From JBCDIQ01 sp039024295 (GTDB taxonomy: Bacteria; Bacteroidota; Bacteroidia; J057), in contig JBCDIQ010000339.1 of the NCBI GenBank assembly GCA_039024295.1, positions 1 to 6,402 on the forward strand: DNA of 6,402 nt, in the 5' to 3' direction. Position 1 is the first letter of the stretch. Each line of letters begins with the position of its first letter. The notes beneath the pieces are model-generated. The model saw only the letters and a program-made list of their open reading frames with translations. It did not search any database and was not told the origin of the DNA. Shown here piece after piece: positions 1-6,285 of this stretch. A program made the translations under genes and the position numbers.

Positions 1-604
1 CAATTTCCCTGGCAACCGTTACCGCCTTCAGCTTACCCAAGGTGTGAAGGCCGGTCCGGATTCGATTGAGGTTACTCAGTTCGAGGGTATCAAAATCTGC
101 CAACCTCAATTCCCCAAAACTTCTTTCCATTGCCAGGGTCATCGCCACTTCTTTGCCTACAGAGAGGCCGATAAGACCGATTCGCTTCTGCTGAAGAAGG
201 CTTTGCTCTTCAGGGCTGATTTTATATTTGTTCCTGTTCGTTCTGACCTGAATGAATTCCGCTTCAGGCAACACCTTTATCAATCGGCTGTTCCAAGGAT
301 AATACACCCAAGTCCCCACCTCCTCGATACTTTGCCCGTTCAGGTAGTTTTGAATGGCCAGATCGCATTCTTCAGGCGTCTTCAATTGGGGGTTCAGGCA
401 CTTCTGAAGCTCCACCAACTGGTCATAATAGGTGTCGATTACTTCCAGACGATCCGATGAGGAAAGCAGGGATCGAAGCTGCTCTACTTCATCATTTGAA
501 GAGAGCCTGTATAAAATAGGCTTGTGAATAGCATTATCCACATCCGAGTGCGCACGGATGTTTCCTAATAGCTCCTTTACAGGAACCCTACCAGGTTGGG
601 GCAT
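1..604 (-). CDS. ThiF/E1-like adenylyltransferase, N-terminal part (cut by window edge)
   Basis: The reverse strand is open from the ATG at 604-602 to the window edge, giving 201 codons of a longer protein. Residues 1-140 form a charged region with no domain I can name. From about residue 141 the sequence matches the Rossmann-type nucleotide-binding start of ThiF/MoeB/E1 enzymes: RIGLIGLSVG (141-150), an acidic strand LADFD (168-172) expected to contact ATP ribose, then LSNLNR (176-181) and a lysine in GKLKA (190-194). Family members adenylate the C-terminus of a ubiquitin-like or sulfur-carrier protein or a related carboxylate. The loop reads GLSVG rather than the usual GxGGLG. This loop and the long N-terminal extension recall the group annotated as Rv1355c-like, which often carries a nitroreductase-like domain further on; that is recalled family knowledge, not visible here. 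The start is well fixed: an in-frame TAA lies seven codons upstream and no other ATG lies between. The catalytic cysteine and zinc site would lie outside the window, so substrate and activity are unknown. Confidence 0.85.
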   Translation of the reverse strand, partial: MPQPGRVPVKELLGNIRAHSDVDNAIHKPILYRLSSNDEVEQLRSLLSSSDRLEVIDTYYDQLVELQKCLNPQLKTPEECDLAIQNYLNGQSIEEVGTWVYYPWNSRLIKVLPEAEFIQVRTNRNKYKISPEEQSLLQQKRIGLIGLSVGKEVAMTLAMERSFGELRLADFDTLELSNLNRIRTGLHTLGKLKAVTVAREI

Positions 605-814
605 AAAGTACGAATTACAAGATTAAGGTTAGCAAGGCACCGTAACATACAGCAAGGATTACGTATCTCACGGTAGATGCAAAATAAAAACTTTTGATAA
701 GCAATCCATAGATTTCATACATAAAAACTATCCGATCGCCCACAGATTTGTAGATGGCAACTACATTTTTCGAATTTTTATGGAGTAGAACCTACAAAAC
801 CGTATTTTCGAATT
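605..814. other. Divergent intergenic region
   Basis: This 210-base AT-rich stretch separates two divergently transcribed genes and should hold both promoters. I see no open frame of note. It contains short direct repeats: AGCAAGG at 631-637 and 651-657 (20 bases apart), and CTACA followed by TTTTCGAATT at 761-776 and again at 792-814. TTTGTAG at 747-753 is also an inverted copy of CTACAAA at 792-798. A TAATCTTG sequence on the minus strand (625-618) matches the Bacteroidota -7 consensus TAnnTTTG at all but one fixed position and lies 13 bases before the ThiF-like start, but I find no well-spaced -33 element. Confidence 0.5.
803..810 (+). promoter_or_regulatory. Possible -7 promoter element (TATTTTCG) next to the start codon
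   Basis: TATTTTCG differs from the Bacteroidota -7 consensus TAnnTTTG at one fixed position and ends four bases before the ATG at 815. If used, transcription would begin at or very near the start codon and give an essentially leaderless mRNA. The same octamer with the same spacing precedes the kinase gene start at 6285. No convincing -33 TTTG lies at the usual distance upstream, so this is a candidate only. Confidence 0.3.
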
Positions 815-3523
815 ATGAGGCAAATTCTATTGTGTTTCTGGCTGACCCTACAGATGTGTCAAATCTGTTTGGCTCAACATGAAGCCACAATATGGTTTTT
901 TGGTAGGAATGCGGGGATTTCCTTTAATCAACTGCAACCGGTGGCCCTTGGAAATGGCGCCATGAACACCCTGGAAGGCTGTACTTCTGTAGCCGACAGC
1001 AGCGGTAATTTGCTGTTTTATACCAATGGGGTAACCGTCTGGAATCGCGCCCACCAGGTGATGGCGGAAGGAATTGGGCTCATGGGGCACGTATCCGCTA
1101 CCCAGGGAGTCGGGGTAGTACCTTTGTCCATTCCTGATCAATACCTGATTTTCACGCTTGGGGAAAGGGGGAGTCCAGCAGGGCTCAGAATGAGCCTGAT
1201 AGACATGAGCCAGGACAATGGCAACGGGAGGGTGCTCCAAAGAAATATACTTGTAGAGCCTGAAATGGCAGAGAAGATGGTGGTTACCCGCCATCCGGAC
1301 CAACAAAGCCATTGGCTGATATGCCGGAAAGCCAATTCCAACCGATTTTACAGCTTCAGGGTAGCTTCAAACGGTAGTGTAGGCCCGCCAATTATTTCTG
1401 CTGCCGGAACAGTTGACAGCAGTTCTACCTCTGGACAAATGAAAATTTCTCTGGATGGGCAACACCTGGCTTTGGCGATTCGGGACGCCAAACGATACGA
1501 ATTATACCGATTTAACCCCCAGACGGGTACGGTTACTTATCGATTCGCTTTTAGCAAAAGCTTTAACAATTGCTACGGGCTTGAATTTTCTCCTGATGGG
1601 CAAAAGTTATTTCTCCACAGCAGTTCAAGTCCCGCTGTTGATGGGCAACCGGAAAAGCCCAGCCTGCTGTTCCAAGCAAACCTTGCTGCGGGATCAGATA
1701 TTGATATTGATGGTTCCCTAACCTTGCTGGATACGATTCGGGTACCCAACCCAGGAGCTATGCAGCTAGGCCCAGATGGGCGTATTTACCTTGCAAGACC
1801 TGAACAAGGCTTTTTAGGAGCTGTAAGGTTCCCCAATCGTCAGGGAAAGGCAGCTGATTACCAAGATGAGGGCCTCTTCTTGGGAGGTCGAAAATCGCGT
1901 TTTGGACTCCCCAATTATGATCCCCAGGCCGTCATGCCGATCCCACAGCCTTCCATCGCAAACACCTGCCTGGGAGATTCCACCGAGCTTTCCCTTTCTC
2001 ATTTTCGAGGCATAGATTCCGTAAGTTGGGACCTTCGTTTTGGGGGACTGGCAAAAAAGTGGCATCGTCCCAGTTCATTCAATGTCTCATTTCCACAGGC
2101 TGTTGATTTTCCCGTGAGAATTGTTCTTGCGCGGGGCCAGCGGCGCGATACGCTTCAAGTTTCACTTCAGATTACGGCTCCTCCAAGTATATCACTTGGC
2201 AATGATACCAGCTTATGCAAGGATGACCTGATTCGTCTTCAGGTTCCGAGTGCTGCTGTCAATTATTTCTGGCAGGATGGAAGTTTTGGTCGAACCTTTA
2301 TGGTCCAGGATACAGGATGGTATTGGGTGGAAGCCGCAAATCAGTGTGGAACCGTGCGTGACAGCATTCGGATTGATTGGGAAAAACCGCCTATATTTTC
2401 GCTGGGGTCTGATACGGCCCTTTGCACTGGAGAAGTTGCTCAACTGAAAGGGCCCGAAGGCCTGCTTCAGTACCAATGGAACACAGGCCATTTACATCCC
2501 TCTATCTGGGTAAATCAACCCGGAACTTATTCCCTCAAAGTGAGCAACGCCTGTTTTTCATGGCGAGATACCATAGAAGTAGCGTTTGTCGCACCTCCTG
2601 AATTTGACCTGGGGCTCGATACCTTCCTATGTTCGGGCACCACCCTCGAGCTTTCAGGAGGTACCAGAAGTCCAGTGCTCAGGTGGCAAAACGGAGCTTT
2701 GGGCACCAATTTACTCATCTCTGAAGCAGGGTGGTACTGGGCAGAAGCCAGCAATGGAGTATGCACCATTCGGGATTCTGTACATATCATGAACCGAGAG
2801 GTACCATCGGTTAAGCTGGGAACGGATTTTCTTCTATGTGAAGGGACCTCAACTTGGCTTTCTCCTGGAGAATTTCCCAATGCGAATTTCACCTGGCAAG
2901 ATGGAAGCACGACCCCGGTATTTGAAGTTAGCCAGGCTGGGAGGTACAGTGTTACCATCGAAAATGAATGTGGCTTGGACTCTGGCTTTATTTCAGTCGC
3001 CTACACCCGTGCACCAGCTCCAGTTGAGCTTGGCAGCGATACCTTGATTTGTGAAGACCTGCCCATTGAACTTGATATAACACAAGAGCTTGAAGGCATA
3101 ACTTACACATGGGACAACCTATCTTCAACTCCTACCCGGGATATCTTTCGGCCAGGAAGATACTTTGTAGAAGTCAGCACACAATGTGGTAGCAGCAGAG
3201 ATACCATCCTGGTATCTACCTCAGAGGCCGCTTGCCAGTGCCTGGTGATGGTTCCAAATCTTTTCAGCCCCAATAATGATGGGGTAAATGATGAATTTAA
3301 AGTATCTCATCCCTGCTTCCTGTCAAGGTTCCGCCTTTCCATTTATGACCGCTACGGTGGCTTGCTCTTTCACAGCAGAAATCCAGATGTAGGCTGGGAT
3401 GGAAATACCCTGAACGGGTTGAGCCCGGAAGGGGTATACTATTGGGTACTGGACTACCAGGCACAAAATGGGGTTGAGCAAGAACAAAACGTTCTCAAAG
3501 GCTTCGTTACCCTGCTTCGGTAA
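815..3523 (+). CDS. Secreted beta-propeller/Ig-repeat surface protein with T9SS type B sorting domain
   Basis: This 902-residue protein is probably secreted by the type IX system and placed on the surface or released. A signal peptide covers residues 1-20, with likely cleavage after CLA and no good lipobox. Residues 22-370 look like a beta-propeller or WD40-like fold: NLLFYTNGVTVWN at 65-77 is typical of a Bacteroidota surface-protein family, and blade-like motifs recur (ISLDGQHLALA at 211-221, FSPDGQKLFLH at 258-268, LGPDGRIYLA at 318-327). Residues 378-455 resemble an Ig or PKD-like domain. Five related Ig-like modules follow at 457-802. The last 95 residues are a type B (CHU_C/gliding-motility) sorting domain: NLFSPNNDGVNDEF at 815-828, IYDRYG at 843-848, WDG at 861-863 and the closing KGFVTLLR. 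Such domains are recognised by the T9SS translocon; anchoring or release differs between proteins. The domain order suggests adhesion or matrix binding, but no enzyme motif or ligand is evident. The gene stands alone between divergent and convergent neighbours. The ATG follows closely on a promoter-like sequence and begins the signal peptide, which supports this start. Confidence 0.93.
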   Translation: MRQILLCFWLTLQMCQICLAQHEATIWFFGRNAGISFNQLQPVALGNGAMNTLEGCTSVADSSGNLLFYTNGVTVWNRAHQVMAEGIGLMGHVSATQGVGVVPLSIPDQYLIFTLGERGSPAGLRMSLIDMSQDNGNGRVLQRNILVEPEMAEKMVVTRHPDQQSHWLICRKANSNRFYSFRVASNGSVGPPIISAAGTVDSSSTSGQMKISLDGQHLALAIRDAKRYELYRFNPQTGTVTYRFAFSKSFNNCYGLEFSPDGQKLFLHSSSSPAVDGQPEKPSLLFQANLAAGSDIDIDGSLTLLDTIRVPNPGAMQLGPDGRIYLARPEQGFLGAVRFPNRQGKAADYQDEGLFLGGRKSRFGLPNYDPQAVMPIPQPSIANTCLGDSTELSLSHFRGIDSVSWDLRFGGLAKKWHRPSSFNVSFPQAVDFPVRIVLARGQRRDTLQVSLQITAPPSISLGNDTSLCKDDLIRLQVPSAAVNYFWQDGSFGRTFMVQDTGWYWVEAANQCGTVRDSIRIDWEKPPIFSLGSDTALCTGEVAQLKGPEGLLQYQWNTGHLHPSIWVNQPGTYSLKVSNACFSWRDTIEVAFVAPPEFDLGLDTFLCSGTTLELSGGTRSPVLRWQNGALGTNLLISEAGWYWAEASNGVCTIRDSVHIMNREVPSVKLGTDFLLCEGTSTWLSPGEFPNANFTWQDGSTTPVFEVSQAGRYSVTIENECGLDSGFISVAYTRAPAPVELGSDTLICEDLPIELDITQELEGITYTWDNLSSTPTRDIFRPGRYFVEVSTQCGSSRDTILVSTSEAACQCLVMVPNLFSPNNDGVNDEFKVSHPCFLSRFRLSIYDRYGGLLFHSRNPDVGWDGNTLNGLSPEGVYYWVLDYQAQNGVEQEQNVLKGFVTLLR
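2183..3220 (+). repeat. Five tandem Ig-like modules (protein-level repeat)
   Basis: Within the secreted protein, residues 457-802 hold five diverged copies of one module. Each opens with LGxD(T)xxxC (461, 530, 599, 668 and 739), continues with a central YxWQDGS-like strand, then an (A/P)GxYxVxxxNxC-like strand, and usually ends in RD(S/T)I. The openings are spaced 69, 69, 69 and 71 residues. Each module has one cysteine near the start and one near the end: 468/511, 537/580, 606/650, 675/719 and 746/791. The 43-45 residue spacing suits a disulfide across an Ig-like sandwich. The DNA copies are well diverged, so this is an old duplication rather than a recent tandem expansion. Confidence 0.85.
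3236..3520 (+). other. T9SS type B C-terminal sorting domain (CHU_C-like)
   Basis: Residues 808-902 are the C-terminal secretion signal. The family pattern is clear: an N-terminal strand NLFSPNNDGVNDEF, the middle strand LSIYDRYGGLLFHS, a WDG turn, a G(L)SPEGVYYW strand and a final beta strand LKGFVTLLR that reaches the last codon. A domain that is intact and exactly C-terminal argues that the gene is not truncated. Confidence 0.93.
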
Positions 3524-3535
3524 AAAATCCAGCTC

Positions 3536-3562
3536 AATAAAAAAGGGTGCCTGAAGCACCCC
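3536..3562 (-). terminator. Intrinsic terminator of the lipoprotein gene
   Basis: Read on the minus strand, a perfect six-base stem GGGTGC/GCACCC (arms 3561-3556 and 3550-3545) with the five-base loop TTCAG is followed at once by TTTTTTATT (3544-3536). It starts about 23 bases beyond the TAA at 3587-3585, the right place to end the lipoprotein transcript. On the plus strand the same hairpin is followed by CTTGTAAAT, a poor U-tract, so it should serve the secreted-protein gene weakly if at all. Confidence 0.85.
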
Positions 3563-3584
3563 TTGTAAATCGAGAAAACGTATC

Positions 3585-4244
3585 TTATTTGGTGGTGATC
3601 GTAGAGCTCAGCATTTCTGGGTTATCGATCAACTCCTTGAAACTTGCACTAAGCGCAAGACTTTTTTGCTTTTTGTCTTCAAATGAAGCATTCCCCGGAG
3701 AGTATACCACTCTAATAGGCTTCTTGAACTTGTAGTTGATGTTATACTTCATCGACTCCATAAGGGTCATGGCATATTCTGCGTTTTCATCATCCCCCAG
3801 GATATCGTCTGTATTCATGTTCTTGGTCAAACGGTGATGACGCACCAGGGTCTTTCCATCCATTTCGAAGAAGGTGAATGGCTCCTCCAGCTCAGCGTTT
3901 TCCAGCAACAGGGCATTTAGGCCAGCATTCAGGGCATTTAGGTCGGCAAAATCAAAACGAACACCAAAAATGAAGTCTTTCTTATTTTCTATTGCTTCTA
4001 CATTCGTGATGCCTTTTATGCCTTCTACCTTTTCTTGAAGGTCATCAAGTGACATCTCTTCTCCCATTGGGTTTTCACTGTTTTCCCCGGCCATATTCAA
4101 GAGGGAGGACATCTCACTCATGTCGATTCGGTATTCAAGTGAACCCGCACCATTTTTCTTAAAGGTGTAATTCTCTTCTATGGTGATACAGGAAGATGCT
4201 ACGATGCACAGTAGCGGAAATAGCAACAGGGTGATTTTTTTCAT
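3585..4244 (-). CDS. Putative lipoprotein of unknown function
   Basis: This 219-residue protein begins with a short basic N-terminus (MKK), a hydrophobic core and a lipobox-like ASSC, so signal peptidase II should cleave before Cys19 and leave a lipid-anchored protein in the cell envelope. The mature start reads CITIEENYTFKKNGAGSLEY, two probable beta strands of the kind that open many small Bacteroidota envelope lipoproteins. A charged helical stretch follows (about 41-78), then a Leu/Asn/Ala-rich segment with an exact seven-residue spacing (102-115), and a beta-rich region with YKFKKPIRVVYSPGNA at 171-186. There is no C-terminal membrane helix. The layout loosely resembles LppM/DUF3153-type lipoproteins, but I cannot assign a family. 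The gene lies alone, with its own terminator downstream and a 14-bp palindrome upstream, and converges on the secreted-protein gene 61 bases away. The ATG at 4244 is the natural start because the signal peptide begins there. Confidence 0.85.
   Translation of the reverse strand: MKKITLLLFPLLCIVASSCITIEENYTFKKNGAGSLEYRIDMSEMSSLLNMAGENSENPMGEEMSLDDLQEKVEGIKGITNVEAIENKKDFIFGVRFDFADLNALNAGLNALLLENAELEEPFTFFEMDGKTLVRHHRLTKNMNTDDILGDDENAEYAMTLMESMKYNINYKFKKPIRVVYSPGNASFEDKKQKSLALSASFKELIDNPEMLSSTITTK
3909..3942. repeat. 13-bp direct repeat at 21-bp spacing inside the lipoprotein gene
   Basis: CAGGGCATTTAGG occurs exactly at 3909-3921 and again at 3930-3942. The 21-bp period keeps the reading frame and encodes LNALNAG then LNALLLE (residues 102-115), two heptads of a probable amphipathic helix. 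It may be the remnant of a small in-frame duplication. Confidence 0.6.
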
Positions 4245-4250
4245 AAGGTT

Positions 4251-4258
4251 GAAAAATA
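4251..4258 (-). promoter_or_regulatory. Possible -7 element (TATTTTTC) of the lipoprotein gene
   Basis: Read on the minus strand, TATTTTTC matches TAnnTTTG except for the last base and ends six bases before the ATG at 4244. A palindrome sits just upstream. No -33 motif is evident and the region is AT-rich, so chance is a real alternative. Confidence 0.22.
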
Positions 4259-4262
4259 AATG

Positions 4263-4276
4263 ATTGAGGTCTCAAT
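4263..4276. promoter_or_regulatory. 14-bp palindrome, candidate operator of the lipoprotein gene
   Basis: ATTGAG-GT-CTCAAT is a perfect inverted repeat with six-base arms and a two-base centre, 18 bases upstream of the lipoprotein start. It lies immediately upstream of the -7-like TATTTTTC, where a dimeric repressor could block RNA polymerase. No regulator family is implied by the sequence. A small RNA stem is unlikely with a two-base loop. Confidence 0.35.
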
Positions 4277-4429
4277 GTCACTTGATTTTCTGGATCTACA
4301 TCCGATTGACCTGAAGATGTGTGACATGAAAGGTTACGGGATGCGAATATAGGTAATTTGTCAGACTCAATCCCGACCCTTTGCCTACGGGAAATCTATC
4401 ATGGGGTTAGGTTATGGGTATTATTGGAA

Positions 4430-5188
4430 CTATTTCCCCAAAAGTCGACCATTAATCAATCGGCTCATCACCATTTCTTTGTAGCTCCTGCCTACCGGTA
4501 CTTTGAACTCCCCGATAAGCAACTGGTTTCCTTCCATCCCATCAACCTTCTCCATGGCCACTAGATAAGATTTATGCACCTGGATGAAACGATCATCAGG
4601 CAATTGTTCGGCCATGCTCTTCAGGGTGGCCAGTGTCACCAGCCGTCCCTTGGGCGTGTAAAGACCTACATAGTTTTGCATGGACTCGATGAATAGCAGT
4701 TCTTTTAACTGAATTTTTTCGAGCTTGTGGTCGCACTTAACAAAGAAATACGCCTCCACCTTCTTTTCATTCCCAGAGGGAGTAACAGCTTGCGCTTTTA
4801 GCCGCAAGGCATGAAAATCCCGGGCTTTTGTAGCCGCCCGCATAAACCGGTCAAATGATATGGGTTTAACCAGATAATCCAGCACATCAAGCTGGTACCC
4901 CTCAAGCGCATAGGAAGGATAGGCCGTGGTAAAAACCACAATCGGAGGATCGGTCAAGCTTTTGAGGAATTCAATGCCGGTGAGCTCTGGCATGTGGATG
5001 TCCAACATCATCAGGTCTATCTCATGGGAATGAATCATCTCCATTGCCTCAAATGCATTTTCTGCAACTCCTACAAGCTTGAGGAAGGGGATTTTCGCTA
5101 CATATCCTGCGAGCCCTTCCCTGGCAAGGGGCTCATCATCAACAATCAAACAATTCAACTGATCTCGGGAAGAAGGCATACCATTCAC
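4430..5188 (-). CDS. LytTR-family response regulator
   Basis: This is a cytoplasmic two-component transcription factor of up to 252 residues, a normal length for the family. The receiver domain spans about 11-125, with acidic pocket D17-D18-E19, phosphoacceptor D63 in LMMLDIHMP, T87/T88 in VVFTTAY and K108 in YLVKPI. After a linker, a LytTR DNA-binding domain covers about 146-247, with FIESMQNYV (166-174), FIQVHKSYLV (201-210) and VPVGRSYK (230-237). All expected phosphorylation residues are present, so it should be functional. The longest frame starts with GTG at 5188, which overlaps the kinase stop TGA at 5187-5185 (sequence GTGA). An ATG three codons later (5179-5177) is an equally good start, giving 249 residues, because the receiver fold does not begin before residue 11. 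Either start implies translational coupling to the kinase. LytTR proteins usually bind paired direct repeats; I found no convincing pair in this window, so targets are unknown. Confidence 0.95.
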   Translation of the reverse strand: MNGMPSSRDQLNCLIVDDEPLAREGLAGYVAKIPFLKLVGVAENAFEAMEMIHSHEIDLMMLDIHMPELTGIEFLKSLTDPPIVVFTTAYPSYALEGYQLDVLDYLVKPISFDRFMRAATKARDFHALRLKAQAVTPSGNEKKVEAYFFVKCDHKLEKIQLKELLFIESMQNYVGLYTPKGRLVTLATLKSMAEQLPDDRFIQVHKSYLVAMEKVDGMEGNQLLIGEFKVPVGRSYKEMVMSRLINGRLLGK

Positions 5189-6285
5189 GTTAAGGCTATC
5201 GAAGGGGATTGGGCTATTTTTTCCAAAGGAATTTCAAGGACTACACGGTACCATGCTCCATCAGGGTGGGTATCCAATACGTAGCGGCCATGGTAAAGCA
5301 ATTCAAGTCGCCGCTGCAAATTGCTGAGTCCAATTCCTCCTGAAGGTCTCGGATCGGGCATTGGATTACTCCTTTGGGTCCTGGTGTTATGGATATTGAC
5401 CTGGAGCTTATTAGCTTCCATTTTTTTCAATTGAATCTCTACCACATTGTCTCGTGTCGCATGAGAGGAAACATGCTTAAACGCATTTTCAACGATGGGC
5501 ATCAATAAAAAGGGTGCCACAGCCTCTCCATTTAAGGATTCATCCACCTCAAACTTTACCTGTACACGATCCCCTTTTCGAAGTCGAGCAAGTTCAATGA
5601 AGTTGCGCAGGTACTGAATCTCCCGATCTAAAGGGACCAAATCTCCTTCGCATTCATAGAGCTGATAGCGGAGCATATCCGAAAATCGCGTAAGCGAAGT
5701 CTCAGCCAGGTCTGGATCTTTACGTATCAAAAAATAGATGCTATTGATGGCATTAAACAAGAAGTGAGGGTTGAGTTGAGACTTTAGCAACTCGAGTTCC
5801 GTGGCCAGGTTATCTGTTTCCAGGCGTCGATTTTTCTGCTGGATCGACATCCATTTTTTTACCAGGCCAATTCCCAAAACAATCAACATGGTCGGTAAAA
5901 TCGATCCAAAAGTTGCCCCAATGAATTCAGCTCTCTGGTAGGCTTCCTCCATGTCGGATATCCCTACGAGAGATTCTTTCCACAACGACATCAATCCTAC
6001 ACCCAAGGCAACCGACCAAAAAGCATACGATACCAGCAGTGCCAGGACGAATAAGATATACCGCCTTTTGAACAGCAGCCGAGGCATCAGCAGGTACAAA
6101 ACGGTGTATCCACTCAAGATGTAAGCAGACATATACACCAGATTGGTGGGCAGGGCATCCCAGAAATCAACCCGGGCAAAAAGAAAATACCAAAACAGGG
6201 TGTAGCAAATCCAAAAAGGAATGTGATACAGCTTACGCTGTACAAACCACCTATAAGCCGAAACAAGGGACTGCTTGAATCTCAT
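5185..6285 (-). CDS. LytS-type membrane sensor histidine kinase
   Basis: This 366-residue inner-membrane kinase is the partner of the regulator encoded just downstream. Four hydrophobic helices are visible at about 20-38, 48-67, 76-101 and 121-142, joined by short loops, so there is no sizeable extracellular sensor domain; the stimulus may be sensed in the membrane or through another protein. A short coiled-coil linker (143-169) leads to the His_kinase domain with QLNPHFLFNAINS (phosphoacceptor H174), followed by an ATPase domain with the N-box PIVENAFKH (263-271) and the G-box GGIGLSNLQRRL (316-327). All catalytic motifs are intact. The length and four-helix layout are usual for Bacteroidota members of the family. 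The ATG at 6285 gives an MRFKQ start ahead of the first helix and is preceded by the promoter-like TATTTTCG. An in-frame alternative start is not needed. The stop overlaps the regulator start, showing a two-gene operon transcribed leftward. Confidence 0.95.
   Translation of the reverse strand: MRFKQSLVSAYRWFVQRKLYHIPFWICYTLFWYFLFARVDFWDALPTNLVYMSAYILSGYTVLYLLMPRLLFKRRYILFVLALLVSYAFWSVALGVGLMSLWKESLVGISDMEEAYQRAEFIGATFGSILPTMLIVLGIGLVKKWMSIQQKNRRLETDNLATELELLKSQLNPHFLFNAINSIYFLIRKDPDLAETSLTRFSDMLRYQLYECEGDLVPLDREIQYLRNFIELARLRKGDRVQVKFEVDESLNGEAVAPFLLMPIVENAFKHVSSHATRDNVVEIQLKKMEANKLQVNIHNTRTQRSNPMPDPRPSGGIGLSNLQRRLELLYHGRYVLDTHPDGAWYRVVLEIPLEKIAQSPSIALT

Larger units (their letters stand above)
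4245..4429. other. Intergenic region between lipoprotein and regulator genes
   Basis: This 185-base stretch lies after the response-regulator stop and before the lipoprotein start, both genes being on the minus strand. It should carry the lipoprotein promoter. I find no hairpin followed by a T-run that would end the kinase-regulator transcript, so read-through into the lipoprotein gene is possible. A weak TCCCG/CGGGA pairing exists near 4365-4395 but lacks a T-tract. Confidence 0.4.

Noticed and set aside
44..460. A 138-codon plus-strand open frame
   Set aside because: It lies opposite the ThiF-like gene, whose minus-strand translation shows clear family motifs. The plus frame has low-complexity, unrecognisable sequence and is a shadow.
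709..716. TAGATTTC as a plus-strand -7 element with TTTG at 693-696
   Set aside because: The spacing of 12 bases is far short of the usual 19-21 and the last base of the box does not match.
848..1312. A 154-codon minus-strand frame, with others at 1138-1341, 1814-2065, 2213-2491 and 2527-2958
   Set aside because: All lie inside the secreted-protein gene, which has a full domain structure from signal peptide to sorting domain; the opposing frames show no motif.
3545..3570. The terminator hairpin as a bidirectional terminator
   Set aside because: On the plus strand only CTTGTAAAT follows the stem, so there is no proper U-tract to support termination of the secreted-protein gene.
4365..4395. 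TCCCG/CGGGA pairing as a terminator for the kinase-regulator operon
   Set aside because: The stem has only five pairs with a loop of about twelve bases, and no T-run follows on the minus strand.
4358..4564. A 68-codon plus-strand frame after the regulator gene
   Set aside because: Most of it is antisense to the conserved LytTR C-terminus, and it has no signal of its own.
4994..5284. A 96-codon plus-strand frame across the kinase-regulator junction
   Set aside because: It is antisense to two strongly supported genes and has no recognisable sequence.
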